From an uncultured Pseudomonadaceae bacterium (GTDB lineage: Bacteria; Pseudomonadota; Gammaproteobacteria; Pseudomonadales; Pseudomonadaceae): a DNA stretch of 25,758 bases. The notes below the pieces were generated by a model. It had not been told where the DNA came from. It worked only from the letters and a program-made list of their open reading frames with translations, and made no database searches. The stretch is from NCBI GenBank assembly GCA_947630465.1, contig CANRHT010000002.1:1-25758 (forward strand). The letters are read 5' to 3'. Positions 18,678 to 25,758 of this stretch are shown here, piece by piece. The position numbers were made by a program, and so were the translations under genes. The stretch's first letter is position 1; every line of letters begins with the position of its first letter.

Positions 18678-19835
18678 TTATTGAGCTTGGTTGGCTGCGT
18701 CTGGAGTTGCTGTGTCAGAGCCTTTAATGTTGCCGGCTGGGTAAGGGTCAACAGTGACACCCGGGCGTACAAACTGAATGCCCTCGGTGATGATGCGATC
18801 GCCAGACTCCAAGCCTTCAGTGACTAACCAGCGATCACCCACGGTGCGCTCAGCTTTCAGGTTGCGCGCTTCAACCACGTTATCAGCATTGACCACCATT
18901 GCGGTTGGCTCACCTTTAGGGTTGCGAGTGATGCCTTGCTGTGGTGCCAAAATAGCTTGGCTTTGCACACCATTGACTAAGCTGGCGTGCACAAACATGC
19001 CAGGTAAAAGTAGGTTGTCTGGGTTAGGGAAGACGGCGCGTAAAGTGACTGAGCCTGTGCTCTCATCCACTGATACTTCTGAAAACTCTAAAGTGCCTGT
19101 GTGTGGGTAAGGGCTGTTGTCTTGCAGTTTGAGTGTGACTTGCGCGGCGGTATCGCCGGCTTTTTCTAACTGGCCTGCTTCAAGTTCACGACGTAAGCGC
19201 AGCAAGTCATTAGCGGACTGGGTGACGTCCACGTAGATCGGGTCCAGCTGCTGAATCACGGCCAGCTCTTGTGCTTGTCCATTGCTGACGAGGGCACCTT
19301 CGCTGGCGCTGGAGCGACCAATGCGACCAGAAATAGGTGCTAAAACACGCGTGTAACGCTGTTCGATTTTTGCGCGTTCAAGTGCGGCTTCGGCTTGCAA
19401 ACGATTGGCGTTGGCATCGTCATACTGCTGACGACTAACAGCGCGCTCTTCAACCAGTTTTTTGTAACGATTGGCCAATGAACGCGCGGCCAACAAGCTG
19501 GCTTCGGCGCTTTTGAGGTTGGCTTGATACAACGCAGGATCAATTTGATACAGCTGCTGATTCGCCTTAACGTCACTGCCTTCTTTAAACAAACGTTTTT
19601 GAATAATACCGTTGACCTGTGGGCGCACTTCAGCAACACGGTAGGCCGCCGTTCTGCCGGGCAGTTCACTGGTGAGGGTGTATGACTGCGTAGATAAAGT
19701 AACAATACCTACTTTAGGGGCGGGCTGTTGTTGCGCCGCTGGACTTGAGTCTGATTGTTGCTCGCAAGCGCTGAGCAGCAGCGCACCAGCAAGGGTTAGT
19801 GTGACGGCGGTAGCGCGTGACGAAAGGCGGGTCAT
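18678..19835 (-). CDS. mexA: RND efflux periplasmic adaptor lipoprotein, MexA/TtgA type
   Basis: Membrane-fusion protein linking the permease to the outer-membrane channel; 385 aa (MexA 383). The lipobox LLSAC gives lipidated Cys24. A split lipoyl domain follows (VRPQVNGIIQKRLFKEGSDV about 70-89, then LAPISGRIGRSSASEGALV about 165-183) around an alpha-helical hairpin (about 100-160). Beta-barrel and membrane-proximal domains come after it (VDESTGSVTLRAVFPNP, LLPGMFVHASL). ATG with AGGA 7 nt upstream. First gene of the three-gene operon; the promoter is about 155 nt upstream. Confidence 0.94.
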   Translation of the reverse strand: MTRLSSRATAVTLTLAGALLLSACEQQSDSSPAAQQQPAPKVGIVTLSTQSYTLTSELPGRTAAYRVAEVRPQVNGIIQKRLFKEGSDVKANQQLYQIDPALYQANLKSAEASLLAARSLANRYKKLVEERAVSRQQYDDANANRLQAEAALERAKIEQRYTRVLAPISGRIGRSSASEGALVSNGQAQELAVIQQLDPIYVDVTQSANDLLRLRRELEAGQLEKAGDTAAQVTLKLQDNSPYPHTGTLEFSEVSVDESTGSVTLRAVFPNPDNLLLPGMFVHASLVNGVQSQAILAPQQGITRNPKGEPTAMVVNADNVVEARNLKAERTVGDRWLVTEGLESGDRIITEGIQFVRPGVTVDPYPAGNIKGSDTATPDAANQAQ

Positions 19836-19991
19836 AAAATTATCCTAATATGTAGCTTTATTAGCACTGCGCTAACAACGCACGCAAATACGTCGGCAGT
19901 GATGACGAACTCTGCACTGTTGTAAGGAAACGCAGGTCATTATTCAGTGCTTCCTTAGATATAGGGGCAGTGCGTTTTAATTTGACTGAGT

Positions 19992-20020
19992 AATATACAT
20001 TCATTAGTGAATGTTGGTAA
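19992..20020 (-). promoter_or_regulatory. Promoter and overlapping operator palindrome of the mexAB-oprM-like operon
   Basis: On the minus strand TTACCA (20015-20020) and TATATT (19992-19997) are separated by exactly 17 bp. The perfect inverted repeat ACATTCA-CTAA-TGAATGT (19997-20014) fills the spacer and touches the -10. The half-site resembles the ACATTCA/TGAATGT halves of AcrR/TtgR-class TetR repressor operators, from memory. A bound repressor would occlude RNA polymerase. A second small palindrome, ATTGT-TGC-ACAAT, lies upstream at 20038-20050. The predicted leader is about 150 nt. Confidence 0.65.
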
Positions 20021-20106
20021 GTGCTTATTAATATATAATTGTTGCACAATATTTGTATAGGTCTATTTGTACAGATGTATAGCGCTGTTGTGAGCGTTGA
20101 TGTGCG

Positions 20107-21219
20107 TTACACATTGGCGCTATAACGGCGCACTCCGGTCATGGGTAAACTGCTGTGCGCGGCGACTGTGCCTGGCGTAGCAAAGGCCACCAGATGATCC
20201 GCCGCTACGGCAATGCCCACTTGCTCACCTAAAAAGTGATCAATGTGGCTGGTGAAAATTGCTTCCAGCTGATTGCCGGTCGGCAGTTCCAGACGATACA
20301 AGGTTGCAGCGCCTAAAAACGTTTTACCGATAATACGCGCTTTAAGCGGGCTCTCAGGTGAGTCAATAATATCGTCAGGGCGCAGTAACACATCAACCGT
20401 ACTGCCCGCCGGCCAGTTGTAAGCGCGGTTGCCACGAATTACGCCCAATTCGGTTTGTACGCTGTCATTGGTCAGCATTTGTCCACGAATAAAGTAGCCT
20501 TGGCCAACAAAACTGGCAACAAAAGGCGTTAAGGGTTCGTGGTAGAGATTAAACGGCGAATCCCATTGCTCCAGACGCCCTTTATTAAACACACCAATAT
20601 TGTCGCTCATGGCAAAGGCTTCTTCTTGGTCATGGGTGACCAAAATAGCGCTGGTGCCGCGGTACTTAAGAATTTCACGCACTTCTTGGCTGAGGCTGCG
20701 GCGCAGTTCGCCATCGAGATTAGAAAAGGGTTCATCAAGCAGTAATAAGCTCGGTTCTGGTGCCAGCGCACGGGCCAGCGCCACTCGTTGTTGCTGTCCG
20801 CCTGACAGTTCGTGAGGGTAGCGTTTGCCAAGGGTGTTGAGTTTGACCAATTCCAGCAGTTCTTGAGTGATGCGTTCAGCATTAGGGTTTTGGCGAATAC
20901 CAAAGGCTACGTTCTTCTCAACACTTAAATGTGGAAACAGGGCGTAGTCTTGGAACACCATACCAATACGGCGTTTTTCTGGCGCTAAAGTAAATTTAGG
21001 ACGAGAAATCACAGCGCCATCCAAAGTGATTGAGCCTTGGATAATCGGCTCAAAGCCTGCAATGGCGCGCAAGGTTGTGGTTTTTCCGCAGCCTGAAGGC
21101 CCCAGTAAGCAGCCAATATCGCCACTATTGAGGTGCAGGTTGAGGTCTTGCACAATGATTTGGTTTTGATAGCCACAACTGAGGTCTGTCAGGCTTAATA
21201 AAGGACCGTTTTTATCCAT
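20107..21219 (-). CDS. ABC transporter ATP-binding protein, FbpC/PotA-like
   Basis: Importer ATPase of 370 aa. The nucleotide-binding domain has Walker A GPSGCGKT (40-47), Q-loop FQDYALFPHLS (from 89), signature LSGGQQQRVALARAL, Walker B LLLLDEPFSNLD (158-169) and the switch histidine in LVTHDQEEA. A C-terminal TOBE/regulatory domain (about 245-345) is present. The CysPotFbp-type sequence is most like the ferric-iron (FbpC) group, but sulfate, polyamine or thiamine importers share this architecture. No permease or binding-protein gene is adjacent, and I found no Fur-box-like sequence upstream, so the iron assignment is tentative. The ATG at 21219 has only a weak ribosome site. Confidence 0.85.
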   Translation of the reverse strand: MDKNGPLLSLTDLSCGYQNQIIVQDLNLHLNSGDIGCLLGPSGCGKTTTLRAIAGFEPIIQGSITLDGAVISRPKFTLAPEKRRIGMVFQDYALFPHLSVEKNVAFGIRQNPNAERITQELLELVKLNTLGKRYPHELSGGQQQRVALARALAPEPSLLLLDEPFSNLDGELRRSLSQEVREILKYRGTSAILVTHDQEEAFAMSDNIGVFNKGRLEQWDSPFNLYHEPLTPFVASFVGQGYFIRGQMLTNDSVQTELGVIRGNRAYNWPAGSTVDVLLRPDDIIDSPESPLKARIIGKTFLGAATLYRLELPTGNQLEAIFTSHIDHFLGEQVGIAVAADHLVAFATPGTVAAHSSLPMTGVRRYSANV

Positions 21220-21607
21220 GTTAATAACGTACCGGATCGCTGGAGAACCCTGCGAGCATACCTTATGTATGCGGCTGACTCTCAGTTGATGACTGAATAA
21301 AGCTTAAGGCTTGTGTTGAGCTTGAGCTATAAAACGCAGTCATCTGAATAAGACTGCGACTCAATACCAATACAAGTGAATCTTATAAGGTTAGGCACCT
21401 TGTGTGCAAATACTGCCTGTTATTGTGCTGACGATAAGTGAATGCTGAGTGCAATTGAGCAGTAGGGCGCATATTGCTAACGATAAATTCTATTGCTTGA
21501 TTTGGGTTAATCTAAATCAGAGCGTTGCGCTGGGTTTTAGGCTAGAATACGCCTCAGGTGCTCAGCAGTTGATGAGCTTAATGTCTAGAAAAGTGTCGAG
21601 GTGGATT
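21220..21607. other. Divergent intergenic region between the ABC ATPase gene and grxD
   Basis: Holds a 6-bp inverted repeat, GCATAC-CTTAT-GTATGC (21256-21272), close to the ATPase start. A TAGAAT -10-like box (21543-21548) lies upstream of grxD without a convincing -35 at the right distance. The open frame from 21449 into grxD is an upstream extension, not a gene. Nothing else supported. Confidence 0.5.
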
Positions 21608-21934
21608 GTGGATATCATCGAAACGATTAAAGAGCAGATCGAAAATAACGCAGTTTTGTTGTACATGAAAGGTTCTCCAAACGCACCGCAGTGTGGTTTC
21701 TCACAGCGTGCAACCCAAGCGCTGATGGCGTGCGGTGAGAAATTTGCTTATGTTGATATTCTTGCAAATCCAGACATTCGTGCAAACTTACCTGCGTACG
21801 CAAACTGGCCAACGTTCCCGCAGTTGTGGGTTGACGGTGAGTTAGTCGGCGGTTGCGATATCATCACTGAGCTGCATGAAAGTGGTGAGCTGGAAACTTT
21901 AGTCAAAGCAGCAACGGCTAAAGTACAAGCTTAA
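21608..21934 (+). CDS. grxD: Monothiol glutaredoxin Grx4/GrxD
   Basis: A 108-aa CGFS-type glutaredoxin that binds a bridging [2Fe-2S] cluster with glutathione and works in Fe-S trafficking, usually with a BolA partner. Cys29 lies in QCGFS, with the glutathione-contacting Lys21 in YMKGSP. WPTFPQLWVDGELVGGCDI gives the TFP cis-proline and GGCD motifs. The start is GTG at 21608 (GAGG 8 nt upstream), giving MDIIETIKEQIENN; upstream in-frame codons would add non-homologous sequence. A terminator follows. Monocistronic by position. Confidence 0.95.
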   Translation: MDIIETIKEQIENNAVLLYMKGSPNAPQCGFSQRATQALMACGEKFAYVDILANPDIRANLPAYANWPTFPQLWVDGELVGGCDIITELHESGELETLVKAATAKVQA

Positions 21935-21971
21935 TGCTGGTTAAATAGCGCTACGCTATTAAGTCACTATA

Positions 21972-22011
21972 AAAAAAGCCCTTATACCAGTGTCTGGATA
22001 AGGGCTTTTTT
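21972..22011. terminator. Bidirectional rho-independent terminator shared by grxD and leuA
   Basis: Left arm 21972-21990 and right arm 21994-22011 pair through AAAAAGCCCTTAT and CCAG/CTGG with one bulged A and a 3-nt loop, flanked by A and T runs. It lies 38 nt past grxD and 19 nt past the minus-strand leuA stop. Confidence 0.92.
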
Positions 22012-22029
22012 ACGCCTTAAGGTCAGTGC

Positions 22030-23706
22030 TTAAGCCGGCTGCGCCAGCGCTTGCTCTGCTGTGGTGGCGCGGTTGAGCGCACTAAAGTAGGCGCGAATAC
22101 TGGCTGTGGTGATATTGCTATCAATCCCCACACCAAAGACAGGGCGCTGCCCAGGTAAGCGCAATTCAATATAAGCCGCTGCTTTAGCGTTGCTGCCGCT
22201 GCCAATCGCGTGTTCATTGTAATCCATGATTTCCACATCCAGTGGCATGCTGGCGGCCAAAGCTTCTAATGGACCATTACCGCAACCGCTCCAGCTTTGT
22301 AAGGTGCCATCGTGCAACACTTCAGCGGTGAGTGTGCAAATGCCGTTGTCTTCTTGCAGACGGTGCTGCTGAAAAGCAAAAGGGGTCAGCGCTTGCAAGT
22401 ATTCGTTATCCAATAAGGCAAATATTTTTGCGGCAGAGACTTCTAAGCCTGAACGATCTGTTTCTGTTTTGATCACTTGGCTGAACTCAATCTGCATACG
22501 GCGGGGTAATTGAATGCCGTACTCTTGCTCAAGCAAATAAGTAACGCCGCCTTTACCGGATTGACTGTTCACCCGAATCACCGCTTCGTAGTCGCGGCCA
22601 ATATCGGCTGGGTCAATCGGCAAATAAGGCACTTCCCAAATACTGCCTGCTTCACGCTGGGCAAAACCTTTGCGAATAGCGTCTTGGTGTGAGCCAGAAA
22701 ACGCAGTATGGACTAAGTCGCCAGCATAAGGATGGCGCGGGTGTACCGGCAATTGATTGCACTCTTCGACCACTTTGCGCACCGCATCAATATCAGAAAA
22801 GTCCAGTTCAGGATCAACACCTTGGGTGTACATATTTAGCGCCAAAGTGACTAAGTCAACGTTGCCGGTGCGCTCACCATTACCAAACAAACAGCCTTCA
22901 ACCCGATCAGCGCCGGCTAACAGCCCCAGTTCACTGGCAGCGACACCAGTGCCGCGGTCGTTGTGCGTATGCAGGCTGATAATCACGTTTTCACGGTGAT
23001 TGATGTGGCGGGCAAACCATTCAATTTGATCAGCGTAGACATTAGGTGTTGAGACTTCCACGGTGGCGGGCAAGTTTAAAATCACTTTATTGTCTGCCGT
23101 GGGTTGCCACACATCCAGCACCGCATTACACACTTCAACAGCAAAAGGTGTTTCGGTGGCGCTAAAAGTCTCTGGTGAGTACTCAAATGACCACTGGGTT
23201 TCAGGTTGCAGGGCGGCGTACTTATTAAAGAGTTCGGCGGCATGTACCGCAATGGCTTTGACACCGGCTTTATCTTGGTTAAAGACGATGCGGCGAAAGG
23301 CCGGAGAAACGGCGTTATACATGTGCACAATGGCTTTAGGTGCGCCTTTAAGTGACTCAAAAGTACGTGCAATCAAGTCTTCACGGGCCTGGGTTAACAC
23401 TTGAATTGTGGTGTCTGCCGGAATGTGACCTTCTTCAATCAGCAGGCGCACAAAATCAAAATCTGTTTGCGAGGCGGATGGGAAGGCCACTTCAATTTCT
23501 TTGACACCCACTGCGACCAATGTTTTAAAAAAACGCAGCTTTTTCTCAGGGCTCATCGGCTCAATTAATGATTGGTTACCATCACGCAAATCTGAGCTGC
23601 ACCAAATGGGCGCATGGGTAATGCGGTTATTGGGCCAAGTGCGATCGGGTAAATCCAGTGCTGGGTAAGCACGGTACTTGGCTGCAGGGTTGCTCAGCAT
23701 CGGCAT
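22030..23706 (-). CDS. leuA: 2-isopropylmalate synthase
   Basis: First committed step of leucine synthesis: acetyl-CoA plus 2-oxoisovalerate. It is 558 aa, the longer LeuA type found in pseudomonads. The HMGL-like TIM barrel has [10 protein letters not shown] (catalytic Arg41, metal Asp42) and LHTHND (His246, His248, Asn249) with GNGERTGN (275-282) after it. A C-terminal LeuA allosteric (leucine feedback) domain covers about 435-555, including [20 protein letters not shown]. The ATG at 23706 has AAGGA 7 nt upstream; the ATG two codons in is possible. An unusually A-rich leader tract lies upstream. Confidence 0.96.
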   Translation of the reverse strand: MPMLSNPAAKYRAYPALDLPDRTWPNNRITHAPIWCSSDLRDGNQSLIEPMSPEKKLRFFKTLVAVGVKEIEVAFPSASQTDFDFVRLLIEEGHIPADTTIQVLTQAREDLIARTFESLKGAPKAIVHMYNAVSPAFRRIVFNQDKAGVKAIAVHAAELFNKYAALQPETQWSFEYSPETFSATETPFAVEVCNAVLDVWQPTADNKVILNLPATVEVSTPNVYADQIEWFARHINHRENVIISLHTHNDRGTGVAASELGLLAGADRVEGCLFGNGERTGNVDLVTLALNMYTQGVDPELDFSDIDAVRKVVEECNQLPVHPRHPYAGDLVHTAFSGSHQDAIRKGFAQREAGSIWEVPYLPIDPADIGRDYEAVIRVNSQSGKGGVTYLLEQEYGIQLPRRMQIEFSQVIKTETDRSGLEVSAAKIFALLDNEYLQALTPFAFQQHRLQEDNGICTLTAEVLHDGTLQSWSGCGNGPLEALAASMPLDVEIMDYNEHAIGSGSNAKAAAYIELRLPGQRPVFGVGIDSNITTASIRAYFSALNRATTAEQALAQPA

Positions 23707-23816
23707 AAATGATCCTTAAACTCTGATAATGAAAACTTAAAACAGTGCAGGCGATACGTTTAATTAAAACATGGGTTGCGTGCAGTGCATGTCAGTGACT
23801 GTAAAGTTATAGAGAG

Positions 23817-23940
23817 TGGTTTTTTATTGCAAGTAATCTTTGTAAATTAGTTTTTATCTGTTGTTTTTTGTTTTTATATTTGTTTATTTGTCTTTCTTTG
23901 TGCTTTTTATGGTTTTTTATTGCGTTTGGTTTTTATTGCG
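23817..23940 (-). repeat. A-rich (minus strand) tract with three GCAATAAAAAACC-like direct repeats upstream of leuA
   Basis: Three copies of TGGTTTTT(T)ATTGC on the plus strand (23817-23830, 23910-23923, 23927-23939) sit in a segment almost lacking C, rich in T runs on plus and A runs on minus. The minus-strand form GCAATAAAAA(A)CC contains AAnAAnAA each time. A TTGCAA box (minus strand, overlapping copy 1) and TATAAC near 23810 might be a leuA promoter with a short 15-bp spacer. Function not established. Confidence 0.5.
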
Positions 23941-24035
23941 ACAGTCTGCCACATTACCACTGTGGGAATGTGTGCCACTATTTGCGATCCTAATTTGTGC
24001 TATTTGGATGCGTATCGAATCATGAGACTTGTGCT
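23941..24035. other. Intergenic segment upstream of the DUF2946 gene with imperfect palindrome
   Basis: CACATT (23950-23955) pairs with AATGTG (23967-23972), and inner CC/GG also pair around a short loop. It could be an operator or leader hairpin for the copper genes. A six-codon frame, ATG at 24022 to TGA at 24037-24039, overlaps the proposed GTG start at 24036. No clear -35/-10 pair is seen. Confidence 0.35.
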
Positions 24036-24536
24036 GTGACAGATCAGCGTCACGCGTCTTTACTGGCGATCTGGCTTGGCTTATTTGCCATGCTGATGAT
24101 TCATCTCGGTCCGCTGATTTCTGCAGCTCAAGCTTTGGCGCATTCTTCTGTAGCTGTTGCTACAACACATACTGAGGATGGGCAACAGATACATGTGCAT
24201 GTGCATGCTGATCATCATGCGGCGCCGGCGCAGCACTTAAATACTGAATCATCCGTGCTCGCGGCCGAGACTGGCGAACAGGCAGTGGATTATCACGCCC
24301 TGATGGGGCATCACCGAGCACCTGCAGGTGCACCGCAGTGGTTGGCTAACCTAGACATGTGTGGCTACTGTGATTTGCTAACGGTCAGCCCACCTTTGGT
24401 TTTAGCCGTGCTGCTTTTTCTGCCGGTGACGCCGCATGCACCTGTTTTTGCTGCGCAGCCACAACCGCCACGCTACTTAGCTGTTGCTCGCAGTCTCAGC
24501 CTTCCTCGTGCACCACCCATTCCAGTGTTGGTTTAA
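24036..24536 (+). CDS. DUF2946 family protein, His-rich, copper-receptor partner
   Basis: About 166 aa, function not experimentally defined as far as I know. An N-terminal hydrophobic helix (about 9-34, signal peptide or anchor) ends near AQALA. A histidine-rich stretch, HVHVHADHH (53-61), follows, then further His and the family motif CGYCDLL (109-115), then a second hydrophobic helix (about 118-131). Histidines and the CxxC suggest metal binding, most likely copper, as members often precede OprC/NosA-type receptors. The GTG at 24036 is chosen so the hydrophobic helix lies at the N terminus; the frame is open back to GTG 23997, and neither has a strong ribosome site. oprC begins 53 nt downstream. 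Confidence 0.78.
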   Translation: MTDQRHASLLAIWLGLFAMLMIHLGPLISAAQALAHSSVAVATTHTEDGQQIHVHVHADHHAAPAQHLNTESSVLAAETGEQAVDYHALMGHHRAPAGAPQWLANLDMCGYCDLLTVSPPLVLAVLLFLPVTPHAPVFAAQPQPPRYLAVARSLSLPRAPPIPVLV

Positions 24537-24541
24537 ATCAG

Positions 24542-24558
24542 GCAGGCACGGCGCCTGC
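24542..24558 (+). other. Intercistronic GC hairpin between the DUF2946 gene and the copper receptor
   Basis: GCAGGC-ACGGC-GCCTGC, 6-bp stem and 5-nt loop, five bases after the DUF2946 stop. There is no T-run after it, so it is not a simple terminator. It may set relative mRNA stability of the two genes or attenuate read-through. Confidence 0.45.
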
Positions 24559-24589
24559 TATCCCATTTAAATACATATTGGATGCCAAA

Positions 24590-25758
24590 ATGGTTCATAC
24601 CACTCTTCAAGGCGCGGCTGTGTCGCGTCCATACAATGATTTTCAGCTTAAAACACTCACGCGGGGCTTGATTGCAGCACATGCCACTCTTTTAGGTTGT
24701 GCGCTTTGGCTGCCAATGTCGGTCAGTGCGGCAGATCAACAGGATGCAGTGCAATTAGCGCCGATGGTGATTACCGGTGTAGGCCAGCAATCACCGATTA
24801 CAGTGGTGACTGATCCACGTATTCCACGTCAGCCAGTACCGGCCAGTGATGCGGCAGATTACCTAAAAACCATTCCCGGATTTTCCGCGGTACGCAGTGG
24901 TGGCGTGAACAGTGATCCCGTGTTTCGCGGTATGTTTGGTTCGCGTTTAAAGTTGCTGACCAATGGCGGTGAAATGCTGGGTGCTTGCCCCAGTCGTATG
25001 GATTCGCCCAGTTCCTATATCAGTCCTGAAACCTACGATAAGTTAACTGTGGTGAAAGGCCCGCAAACGGTACTGTGGGGCCCAGGTGCATCGGCGGCGA
25101 CGGTTTTATTTGAGCGTGAGCCGGAAAATTTTGCAGAGCCTGATTTTCGTTTAAACAGTAGTGTCTTGGTCGGTTCCAATCGCCGTTTTGATCGCAGTAT
25201 CGATGGTGCGGTGGGCAGTCGTGATGGCTATGTGCGGGTCATCGCTAATGGCTCCAAGGCCCATGACTATAATGATGGTAACGGTGATCGGGTGCCGTCG
25301 CGTTGGAATAAGTGGAACAGTGATGTGATTGTAGGTTGGACCCCTGCGGATGACACCTTGCTGGAGCTGACCGCGGGTCAAGGTGATGGTGAATCACGTT
25401 ATGCGGGGCGTGGTATGGATGGCACGCAGTTTGAGCGCGAGAGTTTAAGTCTGCGTTTTAAGCAAACTAACTTAACCGAGACTTGGGCAGCGTTAGAAGC
25501 GCAGGTGTATTACAACTACGCTGATCACGTGATGGATAACTTTAAATTGCGCACCCCAGATCCTAAAGCAGCCATGCCCATGATGCGCGGGCCATGGTCG
25601 AGTAATGTGGATCGCCGTACCTTAGGCGCGCGGGTGAGTGGTACTTGGCAGTGGGATACTGTTGAAGTGATTGCGGGTGTCGATGCGCAGAAAAACGAAC
25701 ATCGAGGCCGTAAAGCAGCAGGTAATACCTATAAGAATTTAGCTTGGGATAAAGATGC
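24590..25758 (+). CDS. oprC: TonB-dependent copper receptor OprC/NosA (3' truncated by window edge)
   Basis: Outer-membrane copper uptake receptor. The frame is open from ATG 24590 to the window end, 389 complete codons of the roughly 700 expected. An N-terminal signal region ends near SVSA-AD (about 48). A TonB-box-like APMVITG (57-63) and the plug domain with VFRGMFGSRLKLLTNGG follow. GACPSRMD holds Cys133 and Met137 in the CxxxM arrangement that binds copper in P. aeruginosa OprC. Barrel strands begin with VVKGPQTVLWGPGASAATVLFERE and GDGESRYAGRGMDG. It also resembles NosA, named for nitrous-oxide reductase copper supply. The ribosome site is weak (GGA about 7 nt upstream). Confidence 0.94.
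   Translation, partial: MVHTTLQGAAVSRPYNDFQLKTLTRGLIAAHATLLGCALWLPMSVSAADQQDAVQLAPMVITGVGQQSPITVVTDPRIPRQPVPASDAADYLKTIPGFSAVRSGGVNSDPVFRGMFGSRLKLLTNGGEMLGACPSRMDSPSSYISPETYDKLTVVKGPQTVLWGPGASAATVLFEREPENFAEPDFRLNSSVLVGSNRRFDRSIDGAVGSRDGYVRVIANGSKAHDYNDGNGDRVPSRWNKWNSDVIVGWTPADDTLLELTAGQGDGESRYAGRGMDGTQFERESLSLRFKQTNLTETWAALEAQVYYNYADHVMDNFKLRTPDPKAAMPMMRGPWSSNVDRRTLGARVSGTWQWDTVEVIAGVDAQKNEHRGRKAAGNTYKNLAWDKD

Noticed and set aside
19861..20049. 62-aa minus-strand frame upstream of the efflux operon
   Set aside because: It runs through the predicted promoter and operator, has low-complexity residues and no family resemblance.
21220..21450. Fur box upstream of the FbpC-like gene
   Set aside because: No GATAATNATTATC-like 19-mer on either strand in this region.
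23785..23812. Copper-responsive CopR/CusR box near TGTCAGTGACTGTAAAG
   Set aside because: The half-sites do not fit the expected spacing and orientation, and it lies nearer to leuA than to the copper genes.
25151..25381. 76-aa minus-strand frame inside the copper receptor
   Set aside because: It is antisense to conserved OprC barrel sequence; the composition is that of a shadow frame.

Overview
The window reads as chromosomal DNA of a gammaproteobacterium in the family Pseudomonadaceae, with base composition near 50% GC by eye (lower than P. aeruginosa). The reasons are the protein matches and the local gene orders: gacS next to cysM-rlmD-relA, argG-gloA next to an RND pump, and leuA divergent from a DUF2946 gene and an OprC-type copper receptor. 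All three, as I remember them, also occur in P. aeruginosa. No rRNA, tRNA, transposase, integrase, prophage or CRISPR array was seen.

Layout. 1-720: 3' part of queF, closed by a strong bidirectional terminator. 741-2993 (minus): an HDOD-domain signalling protein and downstream of it an orphan periplasmic substrate-binding protein. 3049-3768: ung (plus), convergent with gacS (3779-6577, minus), the hybrid sensor kinase at the head of the Gac/Rsm cascade. 6731-11270 (plus): cysM, rlmD (ATGA overlap with cysM) and relA. 11436-13691 (plus): yjdM, argG, gloA. 13692-14130: a gene-free stretch with two diverged, inverted, hairpin-rich repeat units and a terminator. 14131-19835 (minus): a three-gene MexAB-OprM/TtgABC-type efflux operon with a recognisable promoter and an overlapping palindromic operator. 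20107-21219 (minus): an ABC ATPase without its permease. 21608-21934 (plus): grxD, sharing a bidirectional terminator with leuA (22030-23706, minus). 23707-24035: an A/T-skewed divergent intergenic region. 24036-25758 (plus): a His-rich DUF2946 protein and the first two thirds or so of a TonB-dependent copper receptor, cut by the window end.

Most genes are conserved housekeeping or stress genes: queuosine synthesis, uracil repair, cysteine, arginine and leucine synthesis, 23S rRNA methylation, (p)ppGpp synthesis, methylglyoxal detoxification and Fe-S trafficking. The more unusual material is regulatory or structural. It comprises (i) the inverted pair of structured repeats at about 13696-14038, whose hairpin loops carry GGA and partly match the RsmA/CsrA binding consensus; (ii) a pump promoter whose operator palindrome fills the -35/-10 spacer although no repressor gene is adjacent; (iii) a Lys-to-Arg change at an otherwise key proton-relay position of the pump; (iv) the A-rich repeated tract upstream of leuA. 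No clearly new multi-gene system was found. The repeat pair is the best candidate for something undescribed.
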